From Turbatrix aceti (lineage: Eukaryota; Nematoda; Chromadorea; Rhabditida; Panagrolaimidae): a DNA stretch of 64,000 nucleotides. The notes below the pieces were generated by a model. The model saw only the letters and a program-made list of their open reading frames with translations, was not told the DNA's origin and did not search any database. The position numbers and the translations under genes were made by a program. The stretch spans positions 9,052,001-9,116,000 of the forward strand of contig OZ017766.1 in assembly GCA_963969345.1 (NCBI GenBank), in the 5' to 3' direction. Below are positions 1-10,187 of the stretch, one piece after another (the stretch's first letter is position 1; each line of letters opens with the position of its first letter).

Positions 1-1200
1 CGAAAGTATGTAATACCTACTATACTACCTCGTGTGTCCTCTTCTGGGATGGGTTACGACGCCATCATCATCCATCCTGTTACTACGCTTGCGAGTCGTC
101 TACCACGGTGTTCCATCCTTCCTACTACTGCTGTCTGCAAGGAAAAAGAAAACGAGCCTTTGCCCTATGTACCTGTCTGGCCTGGCCTGCCTGTGGTGTG
201 ATTGTGCTCGTTGTCTTGTCTCGAGACGCAAATCATGACTAGGACGTCGTCGTCGACGATCGTTTGTTGTCATTTTTCTGGGGTGCGCAGTTGTGCCGAA
301 AATGGAAGGGGTGCTTGAAAAAATGGAAAGGGAGATTTACTGTCTACGACGTGGGTGGGCGGGGTTTAGTCAGGGTGGTATTTCGAGACAAGGAAGTGTG
401 AAATCCGACTTACTATTTTTTTTCGTTTGAGTGGTCGCAAAATTTTGCACGGGTTTTTATAGTGTCTGTGTTTACATTTCAATTTTTTTTTGATTTGATG
501 AAAATGATTTTCAAAAATTTTGTGCTAATAAAAATTCGTTGTAAGACCAAAATTTTATTTAAAAAAAAATTTTTTTTGATTTTTATGCGTTCAGAAATTT
601 TTCGTGTTTTGCAATTTTTTTTGACAGCTGTTTTTTGTGTTTGTCCACCCTTCGTTTGCATATTTTTTTTTTACATTTGTGCGTAAATTCGAATTTTTCC
701 GCGATTTTTGAACTTTTTTCGCAAAAAAAAATTATTTCATAATTTTATAAATTTCTTTTTTTTCAGGGAAACGATTCAGGATCTCCTCATCCCCGACTCC
801 CAGTCGTCTCCAATCCTCCCTTAAGGCTATCGTTTCAGGCTCAAAGCCGGCCGATGCCTTGTTAATCTAAAATCCCCCTTTTTAGGCCCAGCTTTGCTTT
901 TGGTGCCCAGCACACATACGAAAAAAAAAATTATAATAATTACAACTGATCCCAGATCAGTTCAAAATCTCTAAATTTTTGCAAAAAAAATTGAAAAAAA
1001 ATTGTAGTTTGAACCCAGTTCGTCCGTCTTTGTTTCTGTTTTTCTCCAAGAAAAAGTAAAATATTTTCAATTTTTCCCCTTCCCCAAATTTGACGACCCC
1101 CCACGTCGGTGTTGGTGGTGGGAGATTCTCGACCTCGTTGCCCTCATCTTGGTCGATGTCGATGGACGCCGAGAAAGAGAAAGAGAAAAAAATCTGAGTC
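1..1200. other. Region upstream of NAB gene, no confident gene
   Basis: I see no convincing coding gene here. The first 250 bases are mixed composition and the rest is AT-rich with long T runs. A splice-acceptor-like T-tract ending in CAG at about 764-775 is followed by a short open stretch that stops at about 822. It could be the last exon of an upstream + strand gene or a 5' untranslated exon of the NAB gene. Neither can be decided from sequence alone. The 100 bases before 1201 look like a 5' UTR. Confidence 0.3.
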
Positions 1201-4200
1201 ATGAGCAGTGAGCCTCCTAATCCCCCTCCTCCTCTTCCGACGGCAAGTTCATCTGCAGGCTCGACTCCGGCCCCGGCCCCGGCTCCGGCTTCTGGACCTA
1301 CCGCCATCGTTGTTAGTTCCGGCATCGGCAGCAGCGCAGGAAGCTCCTCCTCCCTCAACACCGAGCAATGGACCGTCTTCATTAACCAAAGGTCGGTGTG
1401 ACAGGTTTTTTTTTTTGACATCATCGACGATGATGATGATATACAGACGAGACAAAAAGAAAAAAAAATTTATGTATACAATATAAAACACATTGTATTT
1501 ATGTATGCGACGACTGTAACAACCAATGTCGTTGTGAATTTTTTTTGATTGGTTTACAAATCGCTTTCAAACTGATATGGCAGGGAGGAAGTAAACAGTT
1601 CTGGTCGGGTCTTGCACAAAGTACAGTACGTACCGGAGTCGGTGGGGTGGGGATCAGAGATGGGCGAACATCCGTTTTTTTGTTCTCAAACGAACACGAA
1701 CATTTTGTTAATTTTGTTCGAGAAATCGAAGAAACGCGAACATTTTTTTAAGTGTTCGCGAACGAACACGAACGAACAACGAACAGATTTTTGACATATT
1801 TTATATTTACAAAATTTTATCCAAACTGGGCATAAAAAAGTAGCCTCCAAAAACGTGAAAACGCATGGTACCGAATTTTACGTTTTTAATCCTAGTTTGG
1901 ACAAAATTTTTGTAAAAAATATGAAAAAAAATCCGTTTTGTTGTTCGTTCGCGTTCGGTCGCGAACACTGACAAAAATGTTCGCGTTCATTCGATTTCTC
2001 GAAAAAAATTAACAAAATGTTCGTGTTCATTTTAGAACAAAAAATACTGCTGTTCGACCATCCCTGTTCTCGGCGCCACAAAGTCTACTGTTACTGTTAC
2101 CGTTACTCTGACTGTCGGCGCACTGCGTCAACCAAAGGCATAAACAGTTTTTTTTCTTCATTTTTTTCTCGTCTTTGCTATTTTTTTTTGTATGTGCTTG
2201 ATTGGCGTTTTGAGATAAGAAAAGTACATGGAATTTATTTTATAGTTGTCAGAAAGCAAAAAAAAATTACCTGAGATTCCGACCAGGGATGGGCGAACAG
2301 ACTTTTTTTTTTGTTTGTTTGCAAAAAAATTTTTATTCGAGAAATCGAACAAAAGAGAACATTTTTGATCGTGTTCGCGAACGAACATTTCACCAAATTT
2401 TTTTATCAGTGGCAAAATTTTGTTCTCTAAAATGAAAAACAAAATCTGTATTACACTTTTTTCTGGCTAATATTGATAAGTGCTATTTATTTGTCTTTTT
2501 TTGTCGGATAACGAACGTCTTTTGACATCGTTTTTCTAATTTTACAAAAATTTTAGTTTGTTTGTTTTCTCCGTTTGGAAATTTAGTTTTTTTTACGAAC
2601 AAACACAAATAAATATATATTTATATTTAGGAAAGATCTGTTCGCGAACGAACACGAACATAAAAAAAATTGAACTTGTTTTCAAACAAACACAACAAAC
2701 ACGAATGTTCGTCCATCCCTGGAATTTCCGACGCCATTCCCCAAAAAAATCATACAGAATTATTTATTTTAGGTTACAATAAAAAATTTCATAACCAGAA
2801 ATAATTTTTTTTTTATGTATTCGAATGAAAAAGTTCCCGTGGGACCAACTTGTCCTTTTGCAGTCGCTCGCACCGCACCACCTGGCCATCACGTGCCACT
2901 GCGTGTTGGGAAAAATTTTTGTTGAAAAACTGAAATGACTGATTTTTTTATCAGTCGTTAAACGCATAAAAAACCCGTCAATAATCATCTGACTAGCGAA
3001 AGAGAGGTGTTTTTTGTCCCCTGGAAAGCAACAATTTTTTTTATATAAGGCCCGACCCTGTTTTCAATTGATTTTCTGCGAATTCTTATTCATTTCTGAT
3101 GACGAGTTTCACAACGAGAAAAATTTTAATTTTTGAGGACAAGAAAAAAAAGTATCATAAATTGTAACACCTTTGAGAACATGTTTGTCGTCATCAGCCA
3201 AGAAGAGTTGTCTTACCTGTCCGGGGCACCTGGCTTGAGGGGGGAGGGGGAGACAAGAAAAAGAACATGCCTCATGGGAAGGGAATCCCGTAAGATTGTT
3301 GTGTGTTGTGCCGCAACTTTTTTTATGTACATAGTACATACTTTACCTGGGGTTGTGTTTTTATTGTTTTTGTTTTTCACCTCCGCGCTCACTCATGTCA
3401 GATGGGTAAAAACTGGGGCGCAACAGGTAGCGTCCAGTTATGAATTTCAACCAGAAATGAGCGAACAACCGTTTTTTGTTCGCGAACGAATACGGACATC
3501 TGTTTAAATTTTGTTCAGCAAATCAGACAAACGCGAACATTTTTGACCGTGTTCGCGAACGAATACGAACATTTTTGACCGTGTTCGCGAACTAATACAA
3601 ACATTTAAAAAAAATTTGTTTAATGATTCGAACGAATGCGAACATATTTGAACTTGTTCGCGAACGAACATCTTTTAGATCTTTTTTATGAATTGTGCAA
3701 AATTTTGTTCGAAGGGTGAAAAAAACGAAAAATTGGGCGTTACCCTAATTTTACGTCAATTTTTGTTCGTTTTGTTAGTTTGGAAAATTTTGATTTGTTC
3801 GCGAATAAATAAATTATGAAAAATCGGTTCGCGAACAAATACGAACGTTCGCCAAAGCATAATTTCAACTATTTCAACCGCTGAATTCTAAATTTAGCGT
3901 GTTTTTTTTGAAAAATTGGTAATTAATTAATTAATCAGCTTACACTAATTAGCTAATTAATTAATTAAGCTAATAAACCCAAAATTTCAAAAGTTTCAAA
4001 TTTTTTATTGAATCATTTTCAGGATGTCAGGAATCCCAAAACCAACAACCCTGCCGGAATGGCAGCTCCAGGCGATCCTCTTCAAAGCCCGTCTTCCGCA
4101 GTACTACGAAACTTTCATAGGCCTGGGCGGCGACGATATTGACCAGATCATGACTTGTGATGAAAAAGAATTCCTCGAAATCATGCAACTCATGGGCATG

Positions 4201-5928
4201 TCATCCAAGCCGCTACACGTTCGTCGATTTCAGCGAACGCTCCAGGAATTTAGCACGAATCGAGAAGCTTTTCTGAGGTCAGCGGTCGCTTCCATCGGGC
4301 CTCCACCTGCGATGGGGTTTCCAACAACCCAGCATTCGTCTTCGTCTTCGCTCCAAGCGGCATTTCAGTATTTAGTCAAGGGAATTTCTTCTAATGCCCT
4401 CCAAGCTGATGTACAGCCGAGTTCGTCATCGTCTACGGCGGCGGCGGCGGCGGTGGGATTGGATTCACCTGGTCCAGGTGGATTGTACTTTCTAAACCCC
4501 GGAGTGCCATCAACGTCTACGGCACATCACCAGGGTCCGTCGGCTACCGCAAATGTCGTTCCACTAAGATCACCTGACACGGCACTTCTTAGCATTGTCG
4601 GAGCACATCAAACGCATTCGGCACATTCGTCGTCAAAAGTTCACTCACCCACTCCGACGGGGTCTATGCCTGGAGGCGGGGCTATGAGTCCTACTGGATC
4701 AGATTTGGAGTACTCGAGCAACGATCCTCCCTGCGAGGGCGGGATTTTGCCTGAGGCAGATGTCCAACTAATCATCCGACTGGCAAAAGAAGCCTACGAA
4801 CAAGATCCTAAACTCCACACTTTGGAACCGAGATTCGTTCAAAACAAGAAAAAACTCCCAAAAGAGCTCTTGGACATGCTAACTTCGACCGTGAAAGACA
4901 AAACCCAATTGGAAGATTTTCGAAAATTTTCTGCGATCTATGGGCGATACGATACAAAGAGGAAAGCCGACAAACCATTGTCCTACCACGAATTATTGAT
5001 CAACGAGGCGGCACTTCAGCTCTGCGCGCTCCAACCGGTGCTCCTGACTCGGAGGGATGAACTTTTTCCTCTCGCGCGATTGGTTATACGATCATCTGCC
5101 CACTTCAGCTACCGTACACTCAGTCGTCTGGAAAGGAAGAGGACTCATGAGAGGAGTCAGAGTCCTCAGAGCGTCACTTCCAACAGGTAAATATTGTTTT
5201 TTTTTTGTTTTATATCCAAAAGTTTTATTGTCAGAAAATTTTTTACTGTAACATGAGACACGATCTGGCAGAGTTACAGTTGCGGAAACCGCATTTTTGT
5301 CTTTTTTGAAAATTTTTGGCACGTTGCAGCTAAAAAACTACGGCATTTCCAAAGCCAGGGTACAAATTGATGGACGTGATTTTTGATAGAGAATCTGAGA
5401 AAAATAAAAAAATATAGGGTTATGACCTTTAAAAATGCCGAAAAACATTTAAAAAATATTACAATGTCAACATTTGTTTCGGCATTTTTCAAGGTGTAAC
5501 CCTATGTTTTTATATTTTTCTCAAATCCTCTATCAGAAATCAAGTCCATCAACATGTACACTGGCTTTGAAAATGCCGTAGTTTCTCAGCTACAACGTGC
5601 CAAAAATGGTCAAAAATGGCAAAAACGCGATTTCCAACAATCGTAACTTTGCCAGATCATGCCTCAAGCAACCCTTTACAGTAAAAAAAATTTTATGAAA
5701 AATTTACAAAATGAACACATTCATTTTAGAAACTTTTCATAAATTTGGAATATTCATTTTAAATAAAATAAAATAAAATTATGACAATTTTTTTTGTGTG
5801 TTCTAAAAAACTGAAATCATTTCAGGAGCGCGTCACCGGAGCTGAGTCGTCGACGGGACAGCGGAGCCGACGATCCACCGTCATCTGAATCCCAATCAGA
5901 CGTCAAACGCGCGAAATCTGAAGCCTAA
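1201..5928 (+). CDS. NAB: NAB-family transcriptional co-regulator (EGR-binding)
   Basis: NAB proteins bind EGR/Krox-type zinc-finger activators in the nucleus and usually repress them. Exons: 1201-1391 (inferred), 4023-5186, 5826-5928; 485 aa, or 421 aa if translation starts at the ATG at 4024. The 4024 segment opens with the NCD1 domain: an LQ..L.KA.L..YY..FI core, GGDD, and EFLEIMQLMGMSSKPLHVRR, nearly identical to vertebrate NAB1/2. A Ser/Ala/Pro-rich linker follows. An NCD2-like region (about residues 235-370 of the short form) contains LQLCALQPVLLTRRDELFPL, followed by a basic Ser-rich tail. Exon 1 is low-complexity Pro/Ala/Ser. It joins in frame (AG|G) to the acceptor one base before the 4024 ATG, so that ATG may be internal. 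Family assignment is secure; the first exon is inference. Confidence 0.85.
1655..2066. mobile_element. hAT-like MITE of the GTTCG family, copy A
   Basis: 412 bp, palindromic, in intron 1 of the NAB gene. The ends are CAGAGATGGGCGAACA on the left and its near-complement (…GTTCGACCATCCCTG) on the right. Both arms hold GTTCG/CGAAC runs around TTCGCGAA cores. There is no coding capacity. No clear target duplication is visible for this copy; the family assignment rests on copies with readable 8-bp duplications. Confidence 0.75.
2284..2721. mobile_element. hAT-like MITE of the GTTCG family, copy B
   Basis: 438 bp in the same NAB intron. It starts CAGGGATGGGCGAACA and ends with the inverse (GTTCGTCCATCCCTG). 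The interior is more diverged than copy A. The flanks are loosely similar (TTCCGAC on both sides), but not a clean 8-bp duplication. Confidence 0.75.
3452..3861. mobile_element. hAT-like MITE of the GTTCG family, copy C, with 8-bp TSD
   Basis: 410 bp, third copy in the NAB intron. The ends are diverged (CAGAAATGAGCGAACA on the left). The flanking ATTTCAAC occurs directly on both sides (3444-3451 and 3862-3869), an 8-bp target-site duplication as expected for the hAT superfamily. Inside are repeated CGTGTTCGCGAACGAA blocks. Confidence 0.8.
5241..5690. mobile_element. Palindromic MITE (TACGGCATTTCC family), copy 1
   Basis: Lies in the last NAB intron. The two arms are inverted copies of each other: one arm carries GGCAGAGTTAC, a block with GCACGTTGCAGC, TACGGCATTTCCAAAGC and TATAGGGTTATGACC, and the other arm repeats these in reverse complement. 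It has no ORF. At least four other copies occur in the window (8997, 35260, 43775, 49012). Confidence 0.75.
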
Positions 5929-6811
5929 ACACCGGAATTTTTCCTTAAACCAATTTTCTTTCACGTCAGTCTGTCTATTGCCAAGCCAAGCATCTGCATC
6001 TGGTCTCCCCTTAATTTCACGGACTCGTCGGTCTAAAACGCACTTTTCTAATAATATAATTTTTTTTCTGCATTTCAAATGCGCTTTCGCAAAAATCTGT
6101 CTTTTTTTGGACATTAATTTTTTTCCATCCGATTTTTTTTGATTCTATCGTAGCTAAGCTGCTATCGGCACGACAGCTTAGCTGTTAGCCTAAAAACTTT
6201 CCTTCTAAACAATTTCGGCAGTCACTGTCATCTCCATAACCCATCACATCAACAAACAAACACACAGGCATTCGCTTCTTTTTCTCTTCTTTTTTTCTTA
6301 TTTCTTAGAAATCAATCGTTTCTGCAACGTAAAATCAGTCAGTCAGTCACTAATTCTTCTTGAATTGAATTAATCTCGTCAAAACACACACACACACGTC
6401 GTTAAACCAGTCAACTTATGTTAGTACATTTTCGCACATGGCATTCACAATTTTTTTTATTTGGTATTGATCAGTTTGTAATAAATGTAAGATTTGTTAT
6501 CAGTTTACCTGACATTTATGGAGTAACACGGCATTTAGAAAATTACATAAGTGTGTGCCAAAAATGGCCAACCAGCCGGAATTCAATAACATTGTTTATG
6601 TTACTAAATACGTCAGAAATGTGTTATTCAAATTGTTTGAACATACGTAAATACTGTTCAAACAATTTCAATAACACATTGTAACACTCATCCTTAGCCC
6701 TCTTCGTGCAATCTCGATACTCATCACTGTCTCTTTAATTGTGTAATGAGTAATTATGCACAAGTAAGAGTAATAAAGTAAAGTAAAGTAAAGTAACACT
6801 CATCCATAAAT
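5929..6811. other. NAB 3' flank, intergenic
   Basis: 3' UTR and intergenic sequence after the NAB stop. It contains an imperfect hairpin at 6625-6668 (TTGTTTGAAC and its complement) and a short AAGTA/AAGTAA tandem run at 6765-6796. No gene is visible. Confidence 0.4.
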
Positions 6812-8807
6812 ATATAAGACGATGACAACAAAAATTTTTTTTAACAGCCTGTTTTTTTAACGTTTTTCGAAAACTCAAAGTAGACATCACAGTAGCTCAT
6901 TTTTTACGTTTTTACAACAAAAAGCATCCGGAGTTAGGCCCAGAAGCCAAAACTTGCTATTACTGCTTTTTCTGAAAACACCACAGGAAAATTCTGCAAT
7001 GACTCTTTTAGTGTATTTTTCGTTCAAACTGCGATCAGCGTTTATAAATATAGTGATCAGGCGCAATATTTTTGATTTATAATAATTTTGTCAATTCATT
7101 GTACTGTGAAACTATTTTTACAATTTTTTTGCACATTGCGTCCATGATTTTTTTATGATGCGTTTTATTCTCAATCAACATAAAAATAATAACAAAAACA
7201 ACAACAAAGTAACGGAAAAAAGACGGTAGAGGAATAGGGGGATCACCCTGACGCAGTAACAAAACTTGGCTACTGCGCCACCCCGACGCAGTAGTAGCAA
7301 AGTTTGGCCATTGCGCCAGCCCAACGCAGTAGCAAAGTTTGGCCATTGCGTCAAAGAAGAAAGGGAAGCACAATACGCAAAGCACAGGCCCGCCGCAATA
7401 ACGTAACTTGGCTATTGCGTCGAGATGGGGGTTGAAAAAATTTACACGACGAATACAATTACAAAAAGTGATACTGTATCCGTTGAAGAGCATTGTCCAA
7501 GAAAAATGATAAAAAAATATCCAGAAACAAATTAAAAAAGGATGAGATTAGAGAAACAATTACGGCGACGATGTTAGCTATTCTGGAGACGCTTTTGATT
7601 AACTTGGGTCGATTTCCACGAGCAGCGAAGAAGGTAGCCATCCGAGTAAGCCGAATCCTGAAAGATAACACGAAATAAACGCCAGAAGAAGAAAACAGAC
7701 AAAAAAACTCAAAAAACGATCAGAAAAAACTCATGTAATCAAGAAAGTCAGAACAGTTATCTTTGATTGCCCTGCCACGAAAAGTCGGACAAACAATCCA
7801 CACTACAACGTTGTTCGTTTGTCCAATTTTTCGTAGAGTTACATGAGTTTTTTCTGATCGGTTTTTTTGTCTGTTTTCTTTTTATGGCGTTTATTTCGTG
7901 TTATTTTTCAGGATTCGGCTTACTCGGATGGCTACCTTCTTCGCTGCTCGTGGAAATCGACCCAAGTTAATCAAAAGCGTCTCCAGAATAGCTAACATCG
8001 TCGCCGTAATTGTTTCTCTAATCTCATCCTTTTTTGATTTGTTTCTGGATATTTTTTATCATTTTTCTTGGACAATGCTCTTCAACGGATACAGTATCAC
8101 TTTTTGTAATTGTATTCGTCGTGTAAATTTTTTCAACCCCCATCTCGACGCAATAGCCAAGTTACGTTATTGCGGCGGGCCTGTGCTTTTGCGTCTTGTG
8201 CTTCCCTTTCTTCTTTGACGCAATGGCCAAACTTTGCTACTGCGTTGGGCTGGCGCAATGGCCAAACTTTGCTACTACTGCGTCGGGGTGGCGCAGTAGC
8301 CAAGTTTTGTTACTGCGTCAGGGTGATCCCCCTATTCCTCTACCGTCTTTTTTTCGTTACTTTGTTGTTGTTTTTGTTATTGTTTTTATGTTGATTGAGA
8401 ATAAAAAGCGTTTTCACGAAAAAAGTAATAAAAAAAGTAATAATGCGAAAAAACCGTTTATTTAAGTCAAACTGCCACCGTGTACCAGATTGAATAAAAA
8501 CGCAACATTTACGTTCATGTTTGGACTAGGTGTTCAAAATTATCGAATAAAAAGAGAAGAAGCGTCGACAGGTCGTTCGCGACTCAGGTTATCAGAAAAA
8601 AAGAGATTTTAGGCAATTAAGCGTCTCGAACATGTCTGAAAAGTAAATTTGCCAGAATTACGCATCATGGAAAATGTATCCGAGTTTCGGGGCAACTTCG
8701 ATGGAATATGCTTTTTTGAGGTATTTTACGGTGTAATAACGTAAACGCTGAAAATAAGCGCAAAAAAAAAGCTCATAAAAAAAATTTTTGTTGTCATCGT
8801 CTTATAT
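6812..8807. mobile_element. ~2-kb foldback transposon with TIRs and ~570-bp inner palindrome
   Basis: The outer ends are inverted copies of ATATAAGACGATGACAAC followed by AAAAATTTTTTTT (6812-6842 and about 8778-8807), with TA-rich flanks. Inside, 7163-7738 and 7839-8407 are long, nearly identical inverted arms, and a smaller stem sits at the centre (7775-7835). Each arm carries several small units with CAAAGTTTGGCCATTGCG and TTGGCTACTGCG. Apparent ORFs read across both arms and are not protein-like, so the element looks non-autonomous. The flanks suggest a TA duplication (Tc1/mariner-like), which is inference. Confidence 0.8.
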
Positions 8808-8996
8808 GTATCTAATCTCAAGTTCTTTCATGTAACTTGGCGGCGGACAGACAAGGTGCATGCATTCGATGGTGACGTAAACACACGCCGTTTTTGCACA
8901 CAGTTTTCTTTTCATCGTAACTGGCAAAAACATTCATCCGAAGCGAAGGAACGAACGAAAAAACGAACGTAGTAAGCCAAACCGCTGACTAAAAAT

Positions 8997-9594
8997 GTGT
9001 CAGTGTACATTTTGGTATTTCTTTATGAAATTTCGCCAAAAAGTAGGTTTTACTGTAAAAATTTTTTACTGTAAAACGCAGCGGCATGAAACATGATTTG
9101 GCGGAGTTACGGTTGCCAAAAATCGCGTTTATGCCATTTTTGACGATTTTTGGAACATTGTAGCTAAAAAAAACCGACGGCATTTCCAAAATCCGGGTAC
9201 AAATTGACCAACATTATTTTTGATGGCAAATTCGAGAACAATATAAAAATATAGGATTATAACTTTGAAAAACGCCGAAACTAATGTTGCTTGGTGATTT
9301 TTTTAAATGTGATTTTCGGCATTTTTTAAAGTCATAACCCAATATTTTTATAATTTTCTCGAATTCTCTATCAAAAATCACGTCGATCAATATGTACCTG
9401 ACTTTAGAAATGCCGTAGTTTTTTTCGCTACAATGTTCCAAAAATTGTCAAAAATGACGAAAACGCGATTTCCAACAATCATAACTTTGCCAGATCATGA
9501 CTCAATCTACTACATTTTACAGTAAAAACCTTCCACAGTAAAACCTACTTTTTGGCAAAATTTCATGAAGAAATACCAAAATATTCACTGACAC
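8997..9594. mobile_element. Palindromic MITE (TACGGCATTTCC family), copy 2, full length
   Basis: 598 bp and the best-preserved copy. Both ends begin GTGTCAGTG, followed by an ATTTTGGTATTTCTT block and CAAAAAGTAGGTTTTACTG, in inverted orientation. The inner arms contain the family landmarks (GGCAGAGTTACGG-type, TACGGCATTTCC, GGCATTTTTCAA-type). No target duplication is obvious and there is no coding potential. Confidence 0.8.
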
Positions 9595-10187
9595 CGTTGC
9601 ATCATTTTCCTTACTTTCGTCGTGGTTTTTCTTCCGTTACTCTCATTTCTCTTTTTTTTTTCTCGTTATTTTTGTTGTCCAGGCTATCTTATTTACCAAA
9701 ATGTGTTACAACAGCACACGAGTCATAAAAAATGAACATAAAACATTTTTAACCCCCGAGCAAGTAATGAAATGAAATTACACACGACCGGGCCCGGAGC
9801 GCGCTGCAGTCAGTCGTCTCTCTGTGTGTGAGTGACGAAGTCGTCGGTTGTGCGCGTTGCACAAAGCAAGCGAGCGAAGTGACACAGCGCCGCGTGTGAC
9901 TAATGCAGGCGCGCTACAGCGTGCATCCGGATTGCCTCGGGTGTAGGGAATGTTTATGGTTGTGTGTTCGTGCGAAAACCATAAAAATAACATATGTGTG
10001 TGTGTGCGTGCGCGCGTATAACATTGGTTGTATTACGTTACGCAGAGCGGCTGGCGCAACGAATTTTTCGTGTTTCTTTTCATTTTTCGTTTTTCATTTT
10101 TCATGTTTGTTTCGTTTACATTTATATTTTCTTTTCCTTTTTGAGTGTTGTTTTGCACGTTTTTGGATATTTTTGAGGTTTTTAAGG
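9595..10187 (+). promoter_or_regulatory. Upstream region and 5' UTR of the zinc-finger gene
   Basis: A change to GC-rich, CpG-containing sequence at about 9785-9960 (GCGCGCTGCAG, GTGACACAGCGCCGCG) after AT-rich DNA fits a promoter or first noncoding exon. The reading frame of the downstream gene stays open back to an ATG at 9903, but that stretch is Cys/Phe-rich and unlike real protein, so I place the start at 10188. No TATA box was assigned. Confidence 0.35.

Noticed and set aside
7077..8465. Several ORFs in the foldback element
   Set aside because: Mirror-image frames of the inverted arms, no protein family features.
9903..10187. Upstream extension of the zinc-finger protein from an earlier in-frame ATG
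   Set aside because: Cys/Phe-rich, repetitive GTGTGTG-derived residues unlike coding sequence; better read as 5' UTR.
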